Shown here piece by piece: positions 8,830 to 16,824 of a stretch of DNA of 64,000 nt (its first letter is position 1; the number at the start of each line of letters is the position of its first letter). Under the pieces are notes generated by a model that was not told the origin of the DNA, did no database searches, and worked only from the letters and a program-made list of their open reading frames with translations. The stretch covers positions 62,001 to 126,000 of the forward strand of contig JBCCUK010000005.1 of NCBI GenBank assembly GCA_039196965.1. The letters run 5' to 3'. The translations under genes were made by a program, and so were the position numbers. Origin of the DNA: CALLCD01 sp039196965 (GTDB lineage Bacteria > Pseudomonadota > Alphaproteobacteria > Caulobacterales > Hyphomonadaceae).

Positions 8830-9749
8830 TGTCGGACTCTCAAATCCCTTTTGCCTTGAAGCGTTATCCGCATTGGCGGGATGTCCTCGAACTTTTCAAG
8901 CCGATTACCTGGTTTCCTCCCATGTGGGCATTTGCCTGCGGCGTCGTTTCGGCAGGCGTCGCCATAGGCGATAAATGGCTATTTGTGCTTGGGGGCGTGA
9001 TACTCGCGGGGCCTATGGTTTGCGCGGCGAGCCAGGCCGTGAACGACTGGTTCGACCGTCATGTCGATGCGATCAATGAACCTGAACGACCCATCCCTTC
9101 GGGACGAATACCAGGCTCATGGGGGCTCTATCTCGGGATTATTTGGTCGGTTGTATCTCTGCTACTCGGAGCTGCTCTCGGTTTGTGGGCATTCGCCGCT
9201 GCAATTGTCGCCGTCGCCTTGGCCTGGGCTTACAGCGCACCGCCGCTACGTTTCAAGGCCGATGGCTGGATTGGTCCGGCGACTGTTGGCATCTCCTATG
9301 AGGGGGTCGCTTGGTTCACCGGCGCGGCTGTTGTTCTGGGGACGCTGCCGGGTCCAGCGATTGTCTTTACTGCGCTGGTCTATTCGATTGGAGCCCACGG
9401 CATAATGACGCTGAATGATTTTAAGGCCATTGAAGGAGACCGGACCTCTGGCGTGCGATCATTGCCGGTTCGTCTCGGGCCTGATCTTGCTGCACGTATT
9501 GCCTGCGCGGTCATGCTTGGTGCCCAGTTCATTATCGTCGCTGGTCTCGTATATTTGACCATGTATGTCCACGCTACGATAGTCTCCATACTGATGTTTG
9601 TACAGGTGGCTCTGATGGTACCATTACTGAGAGCTCCAAAGGAAAAAGCGCCCTGGGACAATGCGACTGGCACATCCCTGTACGTGCTTGGAATGCTGGT
9701 GACGGCTTTTGCCATTGGCGCGATGGAGGGAGGGCCGCCATGGCCATGA
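8829..9749 (+). CDS. bchG: Bacteriochlorophyll synthase BchG
   Basis: UbiA-family membrane prenyltransferase (306 aa) that esterifies bacteriochlorophyllide a with a geranylgeranyl or phytyl group. The first Asp-rich motif is NDWFDRHVDAINEPERPIPSGR (about residues 68-89; DxxxD type) and the second is DFKAIEGDR (about 198-206). Multiple hydrophobic segments fill the rest. I prefer ATG 8829 over an in-frame TTG six bases upstream. The stop overlaps the start of the following transporter gene by ten bases, and the order bchG-BCH2-bchP is standard in purple bacteria. Confidence 0.95.
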   Translation: MSDSQIPFALKRYPHWRDVLELFKPITWFPPMWAFACGVVSAGVAIGDKWLFVLGGVILAGPMVCAASQAVNDWFDRHVDAINEPERPIPSGRIPGSWGLYLGIIWSVVSLLLGAALGLWAFAAAIVAVALAWAYSAPPLRFKADGWIGPATVGISYEGVAWFTGAAVVLGTLPGPAIVFTALVYSIGAHGIMTLNDFKAIEGDRTSGVRSLPVRLGPDLAARIACAVMLGAQFIIVAGLVYLTMYVHATIVSILMFVQVALMVPLLRAPKEKAPWDNATGTSLYVLGMLVTAFAIGAMEGGPPWP

Positions 9750-11095
9750 TTCAAGTATCAAAACCGCTTGGATGGTTCGGCATCTTCAGGCTCAGCCTTG
9801 TTCAGGCCGCCTTGGGGGCCATTGTTGTGCTCACCACATCGACGCTCAACCGCGTTATGGTTGTTGAACTGGCACTACCAGCGGTTCTTCCCGGCGCACT
9901 TGTCGGATGGCACTACGCTGTACAGATGTCCCGGCCGCGCTGGGGCTACGGGTCAGATGTCGGGGGCGCGCGAACGCCGTGGATAGTTGGCGGCATGGTT
10001 GCCCTTGCAGCCGGAGCTATCGGAGCAGCATGCTCCGTTGCCTTAATGCCAGCGTCGCTGGGATTCGGCATTTTACTGGCGATCGTGTCCTTCTTTGTAA
10101 TTGGCGTGGGTGTCGGCGCTGCCGGTACCAATTTGCTTGCGCTACTGGCCGCTCAGACCGCGCCTGAAAGAAAAGCAGCTGCGGCCGCCATTGCCTGGAT
10201 CATGATGATTTTCGGCTTTGTTGTCACCGCGGGCGTTGCCGGGGCGATGCTCGACCCGTTTTCTATGTCGCAATTGATCAAGACGGCCGTCATCGTCTGT
10301 TGCGGTGCTTGTGCTGTCGCGACACTTGCGGTTTGGGGAATTGAGAATAGGCGAGGGGGCGTTGCTCAGTCCGCTTCCGATGCACCATCTGTCGCAGGCG
10401 GTTTTCGCGAAGCACTCGCGGAAATCTGGGCCGAGGGCCAGTCGCGGCGTTTCACAATTTTCGTTTTCGTATCCATGTTGGCATACAGTGCCCAGGATCT
10501 CATTCTTGAACCTTTCGCTGGATTGATATTCGGCTATACGCCGGGCGAATCCACGCAGCTTTCCGGCGTGCAGAATGGCGGTGTTTTGCTTGGTATGATC
10601 TTGACCGCCATTGTTGGAACGACGATTGGAAAATCGCGGGCCAAATTTATGCGGAACTGGACGATTGCTGGCTGCCTCGCTTCTGCTGTGGCACTCGCCG
10701 CGATTTCAATGGCCGCCATGGTCGGTCCAACCTGGCCGCTTAAGCCTACAGTATTTGCACTGGGATTTGCCAATGGTGCATTTGCTGTGGCCGCTATTGG
10801 GTCAATGATGACGCTGGCAAGCGCCGGGCAAAAGGGTAGGGAAGGGATTCGCATGGGGCTGTGGGGAGCGTCGCAGGCCATCGCTTTCGGAGTTGGTGGA
10901 TTCTTAGGAGCGATGGCGCTTGATATCGCCCGTTTCTTTTTCCCCGAAATCGCGCCTGCCTTCGCCCTCGTCTTCGCTTGTGAAGGCGCGCTTTTTATTC
11001 TCGCAGCAATCTGTGCTGCACGGGTAGGGGAAACCGTCGCCGACGATATGACCCTGCCTGCCATGCCATCGGCAGAACTTGTATCTGCTGAATAA
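9740..11095 (+). CDS. PucC/BCH2-family major facilitator (bacteriochlorophyll carrier)
   Basis: Twelve-helix major-facilitator protein (451 aa) of the BCH2/PucC/LhaA family, linked in known organisms to delivery of bacteriochlorophyll into light-harvesting complexes. The N-terminal GWFGIFRLSLVQAALGAIVVL and TSTLNRVMVVELALPAVLPG regions and the SRPRWGYGSDVGGARTPWI loop are family hallmarks. The position between bchG and bchP identifies it as the BCH2 (orf428-like) member. GGAGGG at about 9726-9731 precedes the ATG at 9740; a second ATG at 9746 is possible. Confidence 0.92.
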   Translation: MAMIQVSKPLGWFGIFRLSLVQAALGAIVVLTTSTLNRVMVVELALPAVLPGALVGWHYAVQMSRPRWGYGSDVGGARTPWIVGGMVALAAGAIGAACSVALMPASLGFGILLAIVSFFVIGVGVGAAGTNLLALLAAQTAPERKAAAAAIAWIMMIFGFVVTAGVAGAMLDPFSMSQLIKTAVIVCCGACAVATLAVWGIENRRGGVAQSASDAPSVAGGFREALAEIWAEGQSRRFTIFVFVSMLAYSAQDLILEPFAGLIFGYTPGESTQLSGVQNGGVLLGMILTAIVGTTIGKSRAKFMRNWTIAGCLASAVALAAISMAAMVGPTWPLKPTVFALGFANGAFAVAAIGSMMTLASAGQKGREGIRMGLWGASQAIAFGVGGFLGAMALDIARFFFPEIAPAFALVFACEGALFILAAICAARVGETVADDMTLPAMPSAELVSAE

Positions 11096-11109
11096 AAGGA
11101 TGAGTGACC

Positions 11110-12327
11110 ATGCCTTATGATCTCGGCCCAGCAGACATTTATGACACTGTTGTCGTTGGCGGCGGCCCGGCCGGAGCGACCGCCGCAGAGACCTTGGCGC
11201 GAAAGGGACACAGTGTTTTACTGATAGATAAGCCGGGACGGATCAAACCCTGTGGTGGTGCAATTCCGCCGCGCCTGATCAGGGACTTTAATATTCCGGA
11301 ATCGCAAATTGTCGCCCGGGCAAACACGGCGCGAATGATTTCACCAAAAGGCCGCAAGGTAGACATGCCGATCGAGGGTGGGTCCGTTGGTATGGTGGAC
11401 CGGGAGCATTTTGATGAATGGCTGCGCCAGCGAGCTGTGACAGCGGGTGCGCATCGGCTTAACGGCGAATTCGTTACCGTTGAGCGTGATGGGAACGGCC
11501 ACGCCATAGTTGTCTACAAGGACTCCGAAAAAGGTCGTAAAGCGCCGACAGAACGGGTCCGGGCGCGTACTATCATCGGTGCCGATGGTGCGCGCTCGAA
11601 AGTTGCGGAAAGCGAGGTAACTGCGGAGCGACCGCAAAGTGTTTTCGCATATCACGAGATTATAAAATCTCCGAAGCAAATTGACCCTGAAGATTTCGAC
11701 GGTCGGCGCTGCGAGATATATTATGACGGGACGTTGTCGCCTGACTTTTACGCCTGGATCTTTCCCCATGGCGAGACAACCAGCATCGGCGTCGGTACTG
11801 CGCAGAAAGGATTCTCCTTCCGGAGTGTCATTTCCGACCTCCGTAGTCGATCGCATTTGGATAAAGCTGAAACGGTGCGCACAGAGGGTGCCCCGATACC
11901 GCTCAAGCCTTTGAAGAAATGGGACAACGGCAAAGATGTCATGCTTGCTGGCGATGCTGCGGGCTGCGTTGCGCCATCATCTGGTGAGGGTATCTATTAC
12001 GCCATGCTCGGCGGCGAATATGCGGCACACGCTATCGATGAGCTTTTGGTTACCGGAGATGCGAGTGTGCTGTCGCGGGCGCGTAAGCGATACATGCGCG
12101 AGCACGGTCGTGTTTTCCTAATTCTTCGGATTATGCAGCATTTCTGGTATCGTAACGACAAGCGTCGGGAGCGATTCGTAAATATTTGTGACGATCCAGA
12201 TGTGCAGCGCCTCACCTGGGACGCCTATATGAATAAGCGCCTTGTCCGAGCGAATCCTGGCGCACATTTGAGAATCTTTTTGAAAGATACTGCTCATCTT
12301 CTTGGTCTGGCGCGCCTCAGCCATTGA
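11110..12327 (+). CDS. bchP: Geranylgeranyl diphosphate reductase BchP
   Basis: FAD-dependent reductase (about 405 aa) that saturates three double bonds of the geranylgeranyl tail to phytyl. The dinucleotide-binding motif VVVGGGPAGATAAETLA is at the N-terminus, followed by KPCGGAIPPRLI and, near residue 275, the second flavin motif VMLAGDAAGCVAPSSGEGI. I choose ATG 11110, eight bases after AAAAGGA; an in-frame GTG at 11104 lies too close to that sequence. It completes the bchG-BCH2-bchP unit. Confidence 0.95.
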   Translation: MPYDLGPADIYDTVVVGGGPAGATAAETLARKGHSVLLIDKPGRIKPCGGAIPPRLIRDFNIPESQIVARANTARMISPKGRKVDMPIEGGSVGMVDREHFDEWLRQRAVTAGAHRLNGEFVTVERDGNGHAIVVYKDSEKGRKAPTERVRARTIIGADGARSKVAESEVTAERPQSVFAYHEIIKSPKQIDPEDFDGRRCEIYYDGTLSPDFYAWIFPHGETTSIGVGTAQKGFSFRSVISDLRSRSHLDKAETVRTEGAPIPLKPLKKWDNGKDVMLAGDAAGCVAPSSGEGIYYAMLGGEYAAHAIDELLVTGDASVLSRARKRYMREHGRVFLILRIMQHFWYRNDKRRERFVNICDDPDVQRLTWDAYMNKRLVRANPGAHLRIFLKDTAHLLGLARLSH

Positions 12328-12358
12328 ACCCCTGCATGCGGTCTTTAGATACTAAATA

Positions 12359-12625
12359 ATGAATCCGGCTTTTATCGATGTGATCGTTTTATTGATCGCG
12401 TTCGAGTTTGTCGGGATTTTTGTATTTCTTATGCGACGTGGCCGGACAGATTTACTTCCTGCCGTACTTTTCTTTCTATTGTCAGGAGCCACGTTGATGA
12501 TTGTCATCCGGTTCAGCTTGTCTGACCATATTCCCAGTAATACTCTCCTTGCGCTGTTAGGCGTTTCCTTTGTTATGCATATCTTGGCGCTGTTCACCGC
12601 TTGGCGACTCATTGACCGTAAATAA
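12359..12625 (+). CDS. Small membrane protein of unknown function in the photosynthesis cluster
   Basis: An 88-residue protein that I do not recognise. It is almost wholly hydrophobic, with about three membrane segments (roughly residues 3-24, 33-52 and 63-83), a basic loop MRRGRTD between the first two and a short charged C-terminus RLIDRK. It starts 31 bases after bchP, with no strong Shine-Dalgarno, and could be co-transcribed with it. A strong bidirectional terminator follows and separates it from convergent pufM. Location between bchP and the puf operon suggests an accessory role in the photosynthetic membrane, but this is position only. Confidence 0.7.
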   Translation: MNPAFIDVIVLLIAFEFVGIFVFLMRRGRTDLLPAVLFFLLSGATLMIVIRFSLSDHIPSNTLLALLGVSFVMHILALFTAWRLIDRK

Positions 12626-12629
12626 GGAA

Positions 12630-12656
12630 AGCGGTGCTTCCATAAGAAGCACCGCT
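12630..12656. terminator. Bidirectional terminator between the small membrane gene and pufM
   Basis: A perfect 11-base stem AGCGGTGCTTC / GAAGCACCGCT with loop CATAA lies between the two convergent stops. Reading toward the puf side a T-rich tail follows (CTTTCCTTATTT). This should end the long crtE-to-pufM transcript. Confidence 0.85.
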
Positions 12657-12709
12657 AAAGTTTAGCACAAGTTCCTTTGCGGCTTCTCCGCGACCGCAGT
12701 TAAGAAGTC

Positions 12710-13633
12710 TTAGAACCTCGCAAATCCGTTGGCCTCGCCCCAAACAAACCAGTTGTCGACGACTGTTCCTGTCAGGAGGATTCCGATGCCGCCGGTCAAG
12801 GTGCAGAGAACTGCAAACCACCAGGCCCAGCGGTGAATGGATTCCATCGAGGCATTGAAGCCCATGGTCCATCTCCAGAAGAGGGCGGCACGTTCTGACG
12901 CCGAACCTCGGTCGACAATCTGTTCGACTTCGCGTTCGCCGCCATAACGTCCGACGGCCAGGATGGTTGCACCATGCATCGCAAACAATAGGGCAGATCC
13001 ATATAGAAAGACGATAGAGAGCATATGGAATGGATTGTAGAAAAGGTTCCCGTAGATCAATGAGAAATTATTCGTCCAATCGAGATGGGGCAGAATGCCA
13101 AATGGCACGGCCTCTGACCAACTGCCCATAAGGATTGGGCGGATAAACCCAAGAACGAGATAAAGCCAGATTGCCGACGCAAAGGCCCAGGCGACATGAG
13201 TCCCAAGGCCGAGTTGCCTCGCTCGGCGATACACCCTTACCCACCATAGCATTATGGAAAGCGTCAGGAAAAAGCCCGCGATCAGCCACCATCCGCCTTC
13301 ATTAAGAGGAGGTAGAACGCTTAGCCCGTGCTCGGGAAGAGGCGGTTCCAGCGCCAGCCATGGCAGTTGTCCGACGAAAACAAATGGGTTCCAGTCAACT
13401 GATGCCAGCATGTTCATGCCGATGATGACGATGGCTGTTAGGCCGCTCAACAGCGAGGCCACCCCGGTAAACCCGAGATACATGGGGCCGATCTGGGCGT
13501 CGCCGATCTTGCCCATGATGTAGCTGAATATTTTAACCGGCTCGCGTTCCCAATCTTGATCAGGAAGGGTAACGCCTGGATCAAAGTGTCCACGAACTTG
13601 GGTTTGCGTGAAGATATATTGATAATCAGCCAT
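12710..13633 (-). CDS. pufM: Reaction centre M subunit PufM
   Basis: M chain (307 aa) of the type II photosynthetic reaction centre, a five-helix membrane protein that with PufL binds the special pair, bacteriopheophytins, quinone QA and the non-haem iron. Family stretches are IGPMYLGFTGVASLL, PPLNEGGWWLIAGFF, WTNNFSLIYGNLFYNPFHMLSI and MESIHRWAWWFAVL. It starts three bases after the pufL stop. The C-terminus ends in WGEANGFARF, and no pufC cytochrome follows; a terminator and a convergent gene come next. Confidence 0.98.
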   Translation of the reverse strand: MADYQYIFTQTQVRGHFDPGVTLPDQDWEREPVKIFSYIMGKIGDAQIGPMYLGFTGVASLLSGLTAIVIIGMNMLASVDWNPFVFVGQLPWLALEPPLPEHGLSVLPPLNEGGWWLIAGFFLTLSIMLWWVRVYRRARQLGLGTHVAWAFASAIWLYLVLGFIRPILMGSWSEAVPFGILPHLDWTNNFSLIYGNLFYNPFHMLSIVFLYGSALLFAMHGATILAVGRYGGEREVEQIVDRGSASERAALFWRWTMGFNASMESIHRWAWWFAVLCTLTGGIGILLTGTVVDNWFVWGEANGFARF

Positions 13634-13636
13634 CGC

Positions 13637-14476
13637 TCATTGCTCCGTAATTTGGTCCCAGAAGGGGAGGTTGCGCCAGCCATCCCACCACTCGACCCAC
13701 GACCCCTCGTAAAGTGGTCCGCTGATCACGATGCATATGGCGCTCCAGAAACCTGCCGACAATGCCAGGAACAGACCCACGCGGTGAATGCCGAGCGTGC
13801 CCACCGAGTAGCCGAATAAATCTCTGAAGAATGAGTTTTCGTGTTCGGGCTGCTTTACGAGCCGGCCTTTTCCTGGGTTGGCTGCGGACAAGACGGCACC
13901 ACCGTGCATCGCCAAGGCGAGCGTTGTGGTGAAAAAGAATGTAATTGCCACCATGTGAGCGGGATTATAGTGGAAATTACCGTACTGATATCCGGTATAA
14001 GATACCCAGTCCAGATGGCTCATTATCCCATAGGGAAATCCATGGCCCCACGCTCCCATCAGGAATGGTCGTATGACGACCAGTGTGACATAAGCAAACA
14101 CAGCAAAACTGAACGCGATGGGTACGTGATATCCAATGCCGAGTTTTCGGCTGATTTCGATTTCCCGCAATATCCACGAACCAAACGCTCCGATTGCGCA
14201 GAATGTTATAAGTTGCCAAAGCCCACCTTCGGTAAGCGGCGCGAATGCAAGACCATAGCTTATGTCCGGCGGGTCGATACTAATCAGCCATGGGTTCCAT
14301 GTGTCGCCGAGTGACGCACCGTAGAATATGAGTGCAGTACCTAGACTAGCGAAGAACGCCGTCGTGATACCGAAGAACCCCACATAAAAAGGCCCGATCC
14401 AATAATCGAATAAATCGCCGCCAACGAGCGTTCCGCCTCGGATCCTATATTTGCGTTCAAAACTAAGCAGTGCCAT
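13637..14476 (-). CDS. pufL: Reaction centre L subunit PufL
   Basis: L chain (279 aa) of the type II reaction centre; it binds the active-branch cofactors and the exchangeable quinone QB. MALLSFERKYRIRGGTLVGG, PFYVGFFGI and the helix D region YQYGNFHYNPAHM, with its histidine ligands, are diagnostic. Length is normal. Between pufA and pufL lie two stem-loops (listed) like those that give differential mRNA stability in Rhodobacter. pufM follows at three bases. Confidence 0.98.
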   Translation of the reverse strand: MALLSFERKYRIRGGTLVGGDLFDYWIGPFYVGFFGITTAFFASLGTALIFYGASLGDTWNPWLISIDPPDISYGLAFAPLTEGGLWQLITFCAIGAFGSWILREIEISRKLGIGYHVPIAFSFAVFAYVTLVVIRPFLMGAWGHGFPYGIMSHLDWVSYTGYQYGNFHYNPAHMVAITFFFTTTLALAMHGGAVLSAANPGKGRLVKQPEHENSFFRDLFGYSVGTLGIHRVGLFLALSAGFWSAICIVISGPLYEGSWVEWWDGWRNLPFWDQITEQ

Positions 14477-14548
14477 AGGGACTGTCCTTCTAATTTTCTC
14501 CGTATCAGCTACAAATTAGAGCGCTAACTTGCTCGATATTCATTTTAT

Positions 14549-14577
14549 CTCGCCATCGGTACGTTCGTATTGGCGAG
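14549..14577 (-). other. Stem-loop 1 in the pufA-pufL gap
   Basis: Seven-base arms CTCGCCA (14549-14555) and TGGCGAG (14571-14577) with a 15-base loop. It is nearer to pufL than stem-loop 2. Intercistronic hairpins at this place protect pufBA mRNA from 3' decay in Rhodobacter; the same role here is inferred. Confidence 0.6.
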
Positions 14578-14583
14578 CGGCAA

Positions 14584-14625
14584 TTAATGGGCGACACCAT
14601 AAGAAGATATCGCACCGCCCATTAA
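14584..14625 (-). other. Stem-loop 2 in the pufA-pufL gap
   Basis: Ten-base perfect arms TTAATGGGCG (14584-14593) and CGCCCATTAA (14616-14625) with a 22-base loop, directly downstream of the pufA stop at 14634. It is well placed as a stabiliser of the pufBA segment or as a partial terminator that sets the LH1 to reaction-centre ratio. Confidence 0.7.
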
Positions 14626-14633
14626 CTTTTGCG

Positions 14634-14816
14634 CTATGCGAGTGTCTTTGACTCGATCACGTCGAGTGCAGCGACTGCACTCTCTCCGAGATCAAACCAA
14701 TTATACTCCGGTGTGCTCAGCAGAACGAAGTGAATCAGAACCGCGAGAGTGAACAGGAAGATCGCCAACGCGGTTAAAACGCGCCGAGGATCAAATATCA
14801 TCCATATTCTCCACAT
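14634..14816 (-). CDS. pufA: Light-harvesting 1 alpha chain PufA
   Basis: Core antenna alpha polypeptide (60 aa). The N-terminus MWRIWMIFDPRRVL is typical, followed by one membrane helix with the BChl-ligating His29 (VLIHFVLLST) and a polar C-terminal part. GAGGAG lies upstream of ATG 14816. It follows pufB by 25 bases, the usual pufBA order. Confidence 0.97.
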   Translation of the reverse strand: MWRIWMIFDPRRVLTALAIFLFTLAVLIHFVLLSTPEYNWFDLGESAVAALDVIESKTLA

Positions 14817-14841
14817 AGAGAAAGCTCCTCTTCTTTATTGG

Positions 14842-15012
14842 TTACTGGATCACGCCAAGCCATGGTTTGTAGTACCAAACCAACATATGCGCGATGAAGG
14901 CCCAGAATGTAAAAAGCAAAAAGCCCCTCACAAACAGGCCGTGAACGGCTTTCGCTTCTGTGGCAGTCAGCCCAGAAAGCGATTCAGACCGTTCTAACGA
15001 ATCACTGGCCAT
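14842..15012 (-). CDS. pufB: Light-harvesting 1 beta chain PufB
   Basis: Core antenna beta polypeptide of 56 residues. ATG at 15012 is preceded by GAGGAG and the stop is TAA at 14842-14844. A polar N-terminus (MASDSLERSESLSGLTATEA) leads to one membrane helix with the BChl-ligand His42 in FIAHMLVWYYKPW; His24 corresponds to the second conserved histidine before the helix. Together with pufA it forms the LH1 ring around the reaction centre. Confidence 0.97.
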   Translation of the reverse strand: MASDSLERSESLSGLTATEAKAVHGLFVRGFLLFTFWAFIAHMLVWYYKPWLGVIQ

Positions 15013-15129
15013 ATAAATCTCCTCTTTTGGCCTCTAGATACTGGCTGCAAAGAAGCCCTGCGGCCTTGGGCATGACACTGACATGAAGCATCAGCGCATT
15101 AGGTGGTGGGAGCTGAGAGTTTCGTCCTA

Positions 15130-15345
15130 TCATCTTCCCATATAAATCCATGGCAATGTCGCGTTCAGTCGTACCGACGCGTCGTTAAAAATATTCATTC
15201 GCAACCTTCGTAGATCCCGCGTGCACAATGCAACTATGGACGAGATAAGCGAGGCGGTCAGGGCTACAGGATAAAACAGTATAAAATATATCAAATACTG
15301 GTTGCGCTTCGATCGAGCTGACTGTGTTCGTCTACTATTTGCCAT
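15130..15345 (-). CDS. pufQ: PufQ-like small membrane protein
   Basis: Protein of about 71 residues with a basic N-terminus (ANSRRTQSARSKR), one hydrophobic segment (YLIYFILFYPVALTASLISSIVAL) and a basic, hydrophilic C-terminus. This layout, with position between bchZ and pufB, matches PufQ, which affects bacteriochlorophyll production in Rhodobacter. The sequence family is poorly conserved, so the call rests mostly on context. I use ATG 15345; a TTG at 15366 immediately after the bchZ stop is the only upstream alternative. The 117-base gap to pufB holds no clear PpsR box. Confidence 0.72.
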   Translation of the reverse strand: MANSRRTQSARSKRNQYLIYFILFYPVALTASLISSIVALCTRDLRRLRMNIFNDASVRLNATLPWIYMGR

Positions 15346-15366
15346 CTTCAATTCCCATTTTCCCAA

Positions 15367-16824
15367 TCAAGCGGCTTCCGATTTTCGCAATTGACGGAGT
15401 GCTGTTTCAACTTGTTCTGCGGTAATCTTTTTTTCGCCGAGGTGCTTCGCGTTCTGCTCGCTTAAGTCGCGTAGTCTTTTTGCGGCGGATATCCGTGCGA
15501 GTACCGGGAAACCTTCGACGCAGGCATCCAGCGCGTTGCTGGCGTCTTCATCCCATTCGATCGCATCGGTGATTTTTGAGAGGGTCGCTTCGGCACGATC
15601 GAGGTCCGTTCCTAGCGGCAGAATATGAAAGAGCGTATCGAATAGAGCATTACATATCTCTTGAACAAGATATGTCGCTCCGGAGTAGCCCATGAAAGGC
15701 GTTCCGAGGTGTCGCCTGATTACGGCCCCTGGAAACGAAGCTGGAATATAACAGGTTCTACCGCCGGTCTCCTGAATATACATTCTCTCATTGAAACTGC
15801 CGAAGAGTACGAGCGGTGCATTTTTTTCCATTGCTTCGCGCACGCCATCATTATCTGGCTTCCGACCGGCGGTGCGTGCGAAGGAAAAAGCACAGGGAAG
15901 GCCAAGATCCGTCTCAAGATAGTTCTTTAATCCGCGGGCATAGGTTTCGTTTGCGACCACACCGAAATTAGCGGTGCCGAAAAAGTCCTGGGTAACCGAA
16001 CGCCATAAATCCCAGAGCGGCTTAATCGTTGTGTGCTTTTCTTTCTCTATAAAGGGCTCGGCATCTATACCCAGCAATTCACCTAGGGTTCGCAGAAACT
16101 TGGTTGTGGAGTGCAACCCAATCGGTGCTTGTAGGTACGGAATATCCATCGCTTCACAGAGCTTCCGACCGAATTCTCGGTACATGCAGATATTTACATC
16201 CGCGTTGGCGAGTTTTCGCGTATCCTCGATATGGCTGCCGAGCGGAAAGACCATATTCACGTCAGCGCCGAGGCCTTCAATCAGTCTCCGGATTTCAGCG
16301 AGGTCGGACGGCATATTGAACATGCCATAGCTTGGTCCGATAATATTCACGCTCGGCTTTGCGCCGTCCGGTTTCTTTCGGCGCTTGGGATTACGCCCCT
16401 TCGTCTGGGCGAATTCTGTCCATAACCAGAGCAAGGCGCGGTCGGCGCTTTGCCATTGATCTTCATCGATCGTGCGGGGAAGGAAGCGCTGCACATTTGC
16501 GCCTTCTGGCGTAACGCCGCCACCAATCATTTCCGCGATAGAGCCAGTGACGACCACAGCTGGTAAGGCAGGATCCAGGGCCCCGCGTGCGCGCTTCATC
16601 GCTTCTTCGGTGCCGGACTGGCCGAGTTCCTCTTCACCGAGGCCCGTTACGACAATTGGTAGCTCGTGAGGCGGTAAGGCATCCGTATAATGAAGAACCG
16701 AGGTTACCGGAAGATTCTCGCAGCCGACTGGTCCATCAATAACAACCTGAAGGCCCTTCACGGCAGTGAATATATAAACAGAGCCCCAATAGCCACCGGC
16801 GCGGTCATGATCCTGTATCAACAT
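15367..16824 (-). CDS. bchZ: Chlorophyllide a reductase subunit Z
   Basis: Beta-type catalytic subunit (485 aa) of chlorophyllide a oxidoreductase, which reduces ring B to make the bacteriochlorin. The N-terminal YIFTAVKGLQVVIDGPVGCEN and the later VVVTGSIAEMIGGGVTPEG and PLGSHIEDTRKLANADVN stretches are family features. Its start overlaps bchY by seven bases. A helical, charged C-terminal tail (about 440-485) resembles the light-independent reductase B-subunit tail domain. Confidence 0.96.
   Translation of the reverse strand: MLIQDHDRAGGYWGSVYIFTAVKGLQVVIDGPVGCENLPVTSVLHYTDALPPHELPIVVTGLGEEELGQSGTEEAMKRARGALDPALPAVVVTGSIAEMIGGGVTPEGANVQRFLPRTIDEDQWQSADRALLWLWTEFAQTKGRNPKRRKKPDGAKPSVNIIGPSYGMFNMPSDLAEIRRLIEGLGADVNMVFPLGSHIEDTRKLANADVNICMYREFGRKLCEAMDIPYLQAPIGLHSTTKFLRTLGELLGIDAEPFIEKEKHTTIKPLWDLWRSVTQDFFGTANFGVVANETYARGLKNYLETDLGLPCAFSFARTAGRKPDNDGVREAMEKNAPLVLFGSFNERMYIQETGGRTCYIPASFPGAVIRRHLGTPFMGYSGATYLVQEICNALFDTLFHILPLGTDLDRAEATLSKITDAIEWDEDASNALDACVEGFPVLARISAAKRLRDLSEQNAKHLGEKKITAEQVETALRQLRKSEAA

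Noticed and set aside
10534..11211. A 225-codon antisense frame in the BCH2-type transporter gene
   Set aside because: Ala/Pro-rich shadow of the transporter codons; no start signal.
12359..12625. Assignment of the small membrane protein as idi-, tspO- or pufX-like
   Set aside because: No conserved Trp pattern of TspO, no single-helix form of PufX; only its position is suggestive.
15013..15129. PpsR box before pufB
   Set aside because: TGT triplets in the pufQ-pufB gap have no ACA partner at the 12-base spacing.
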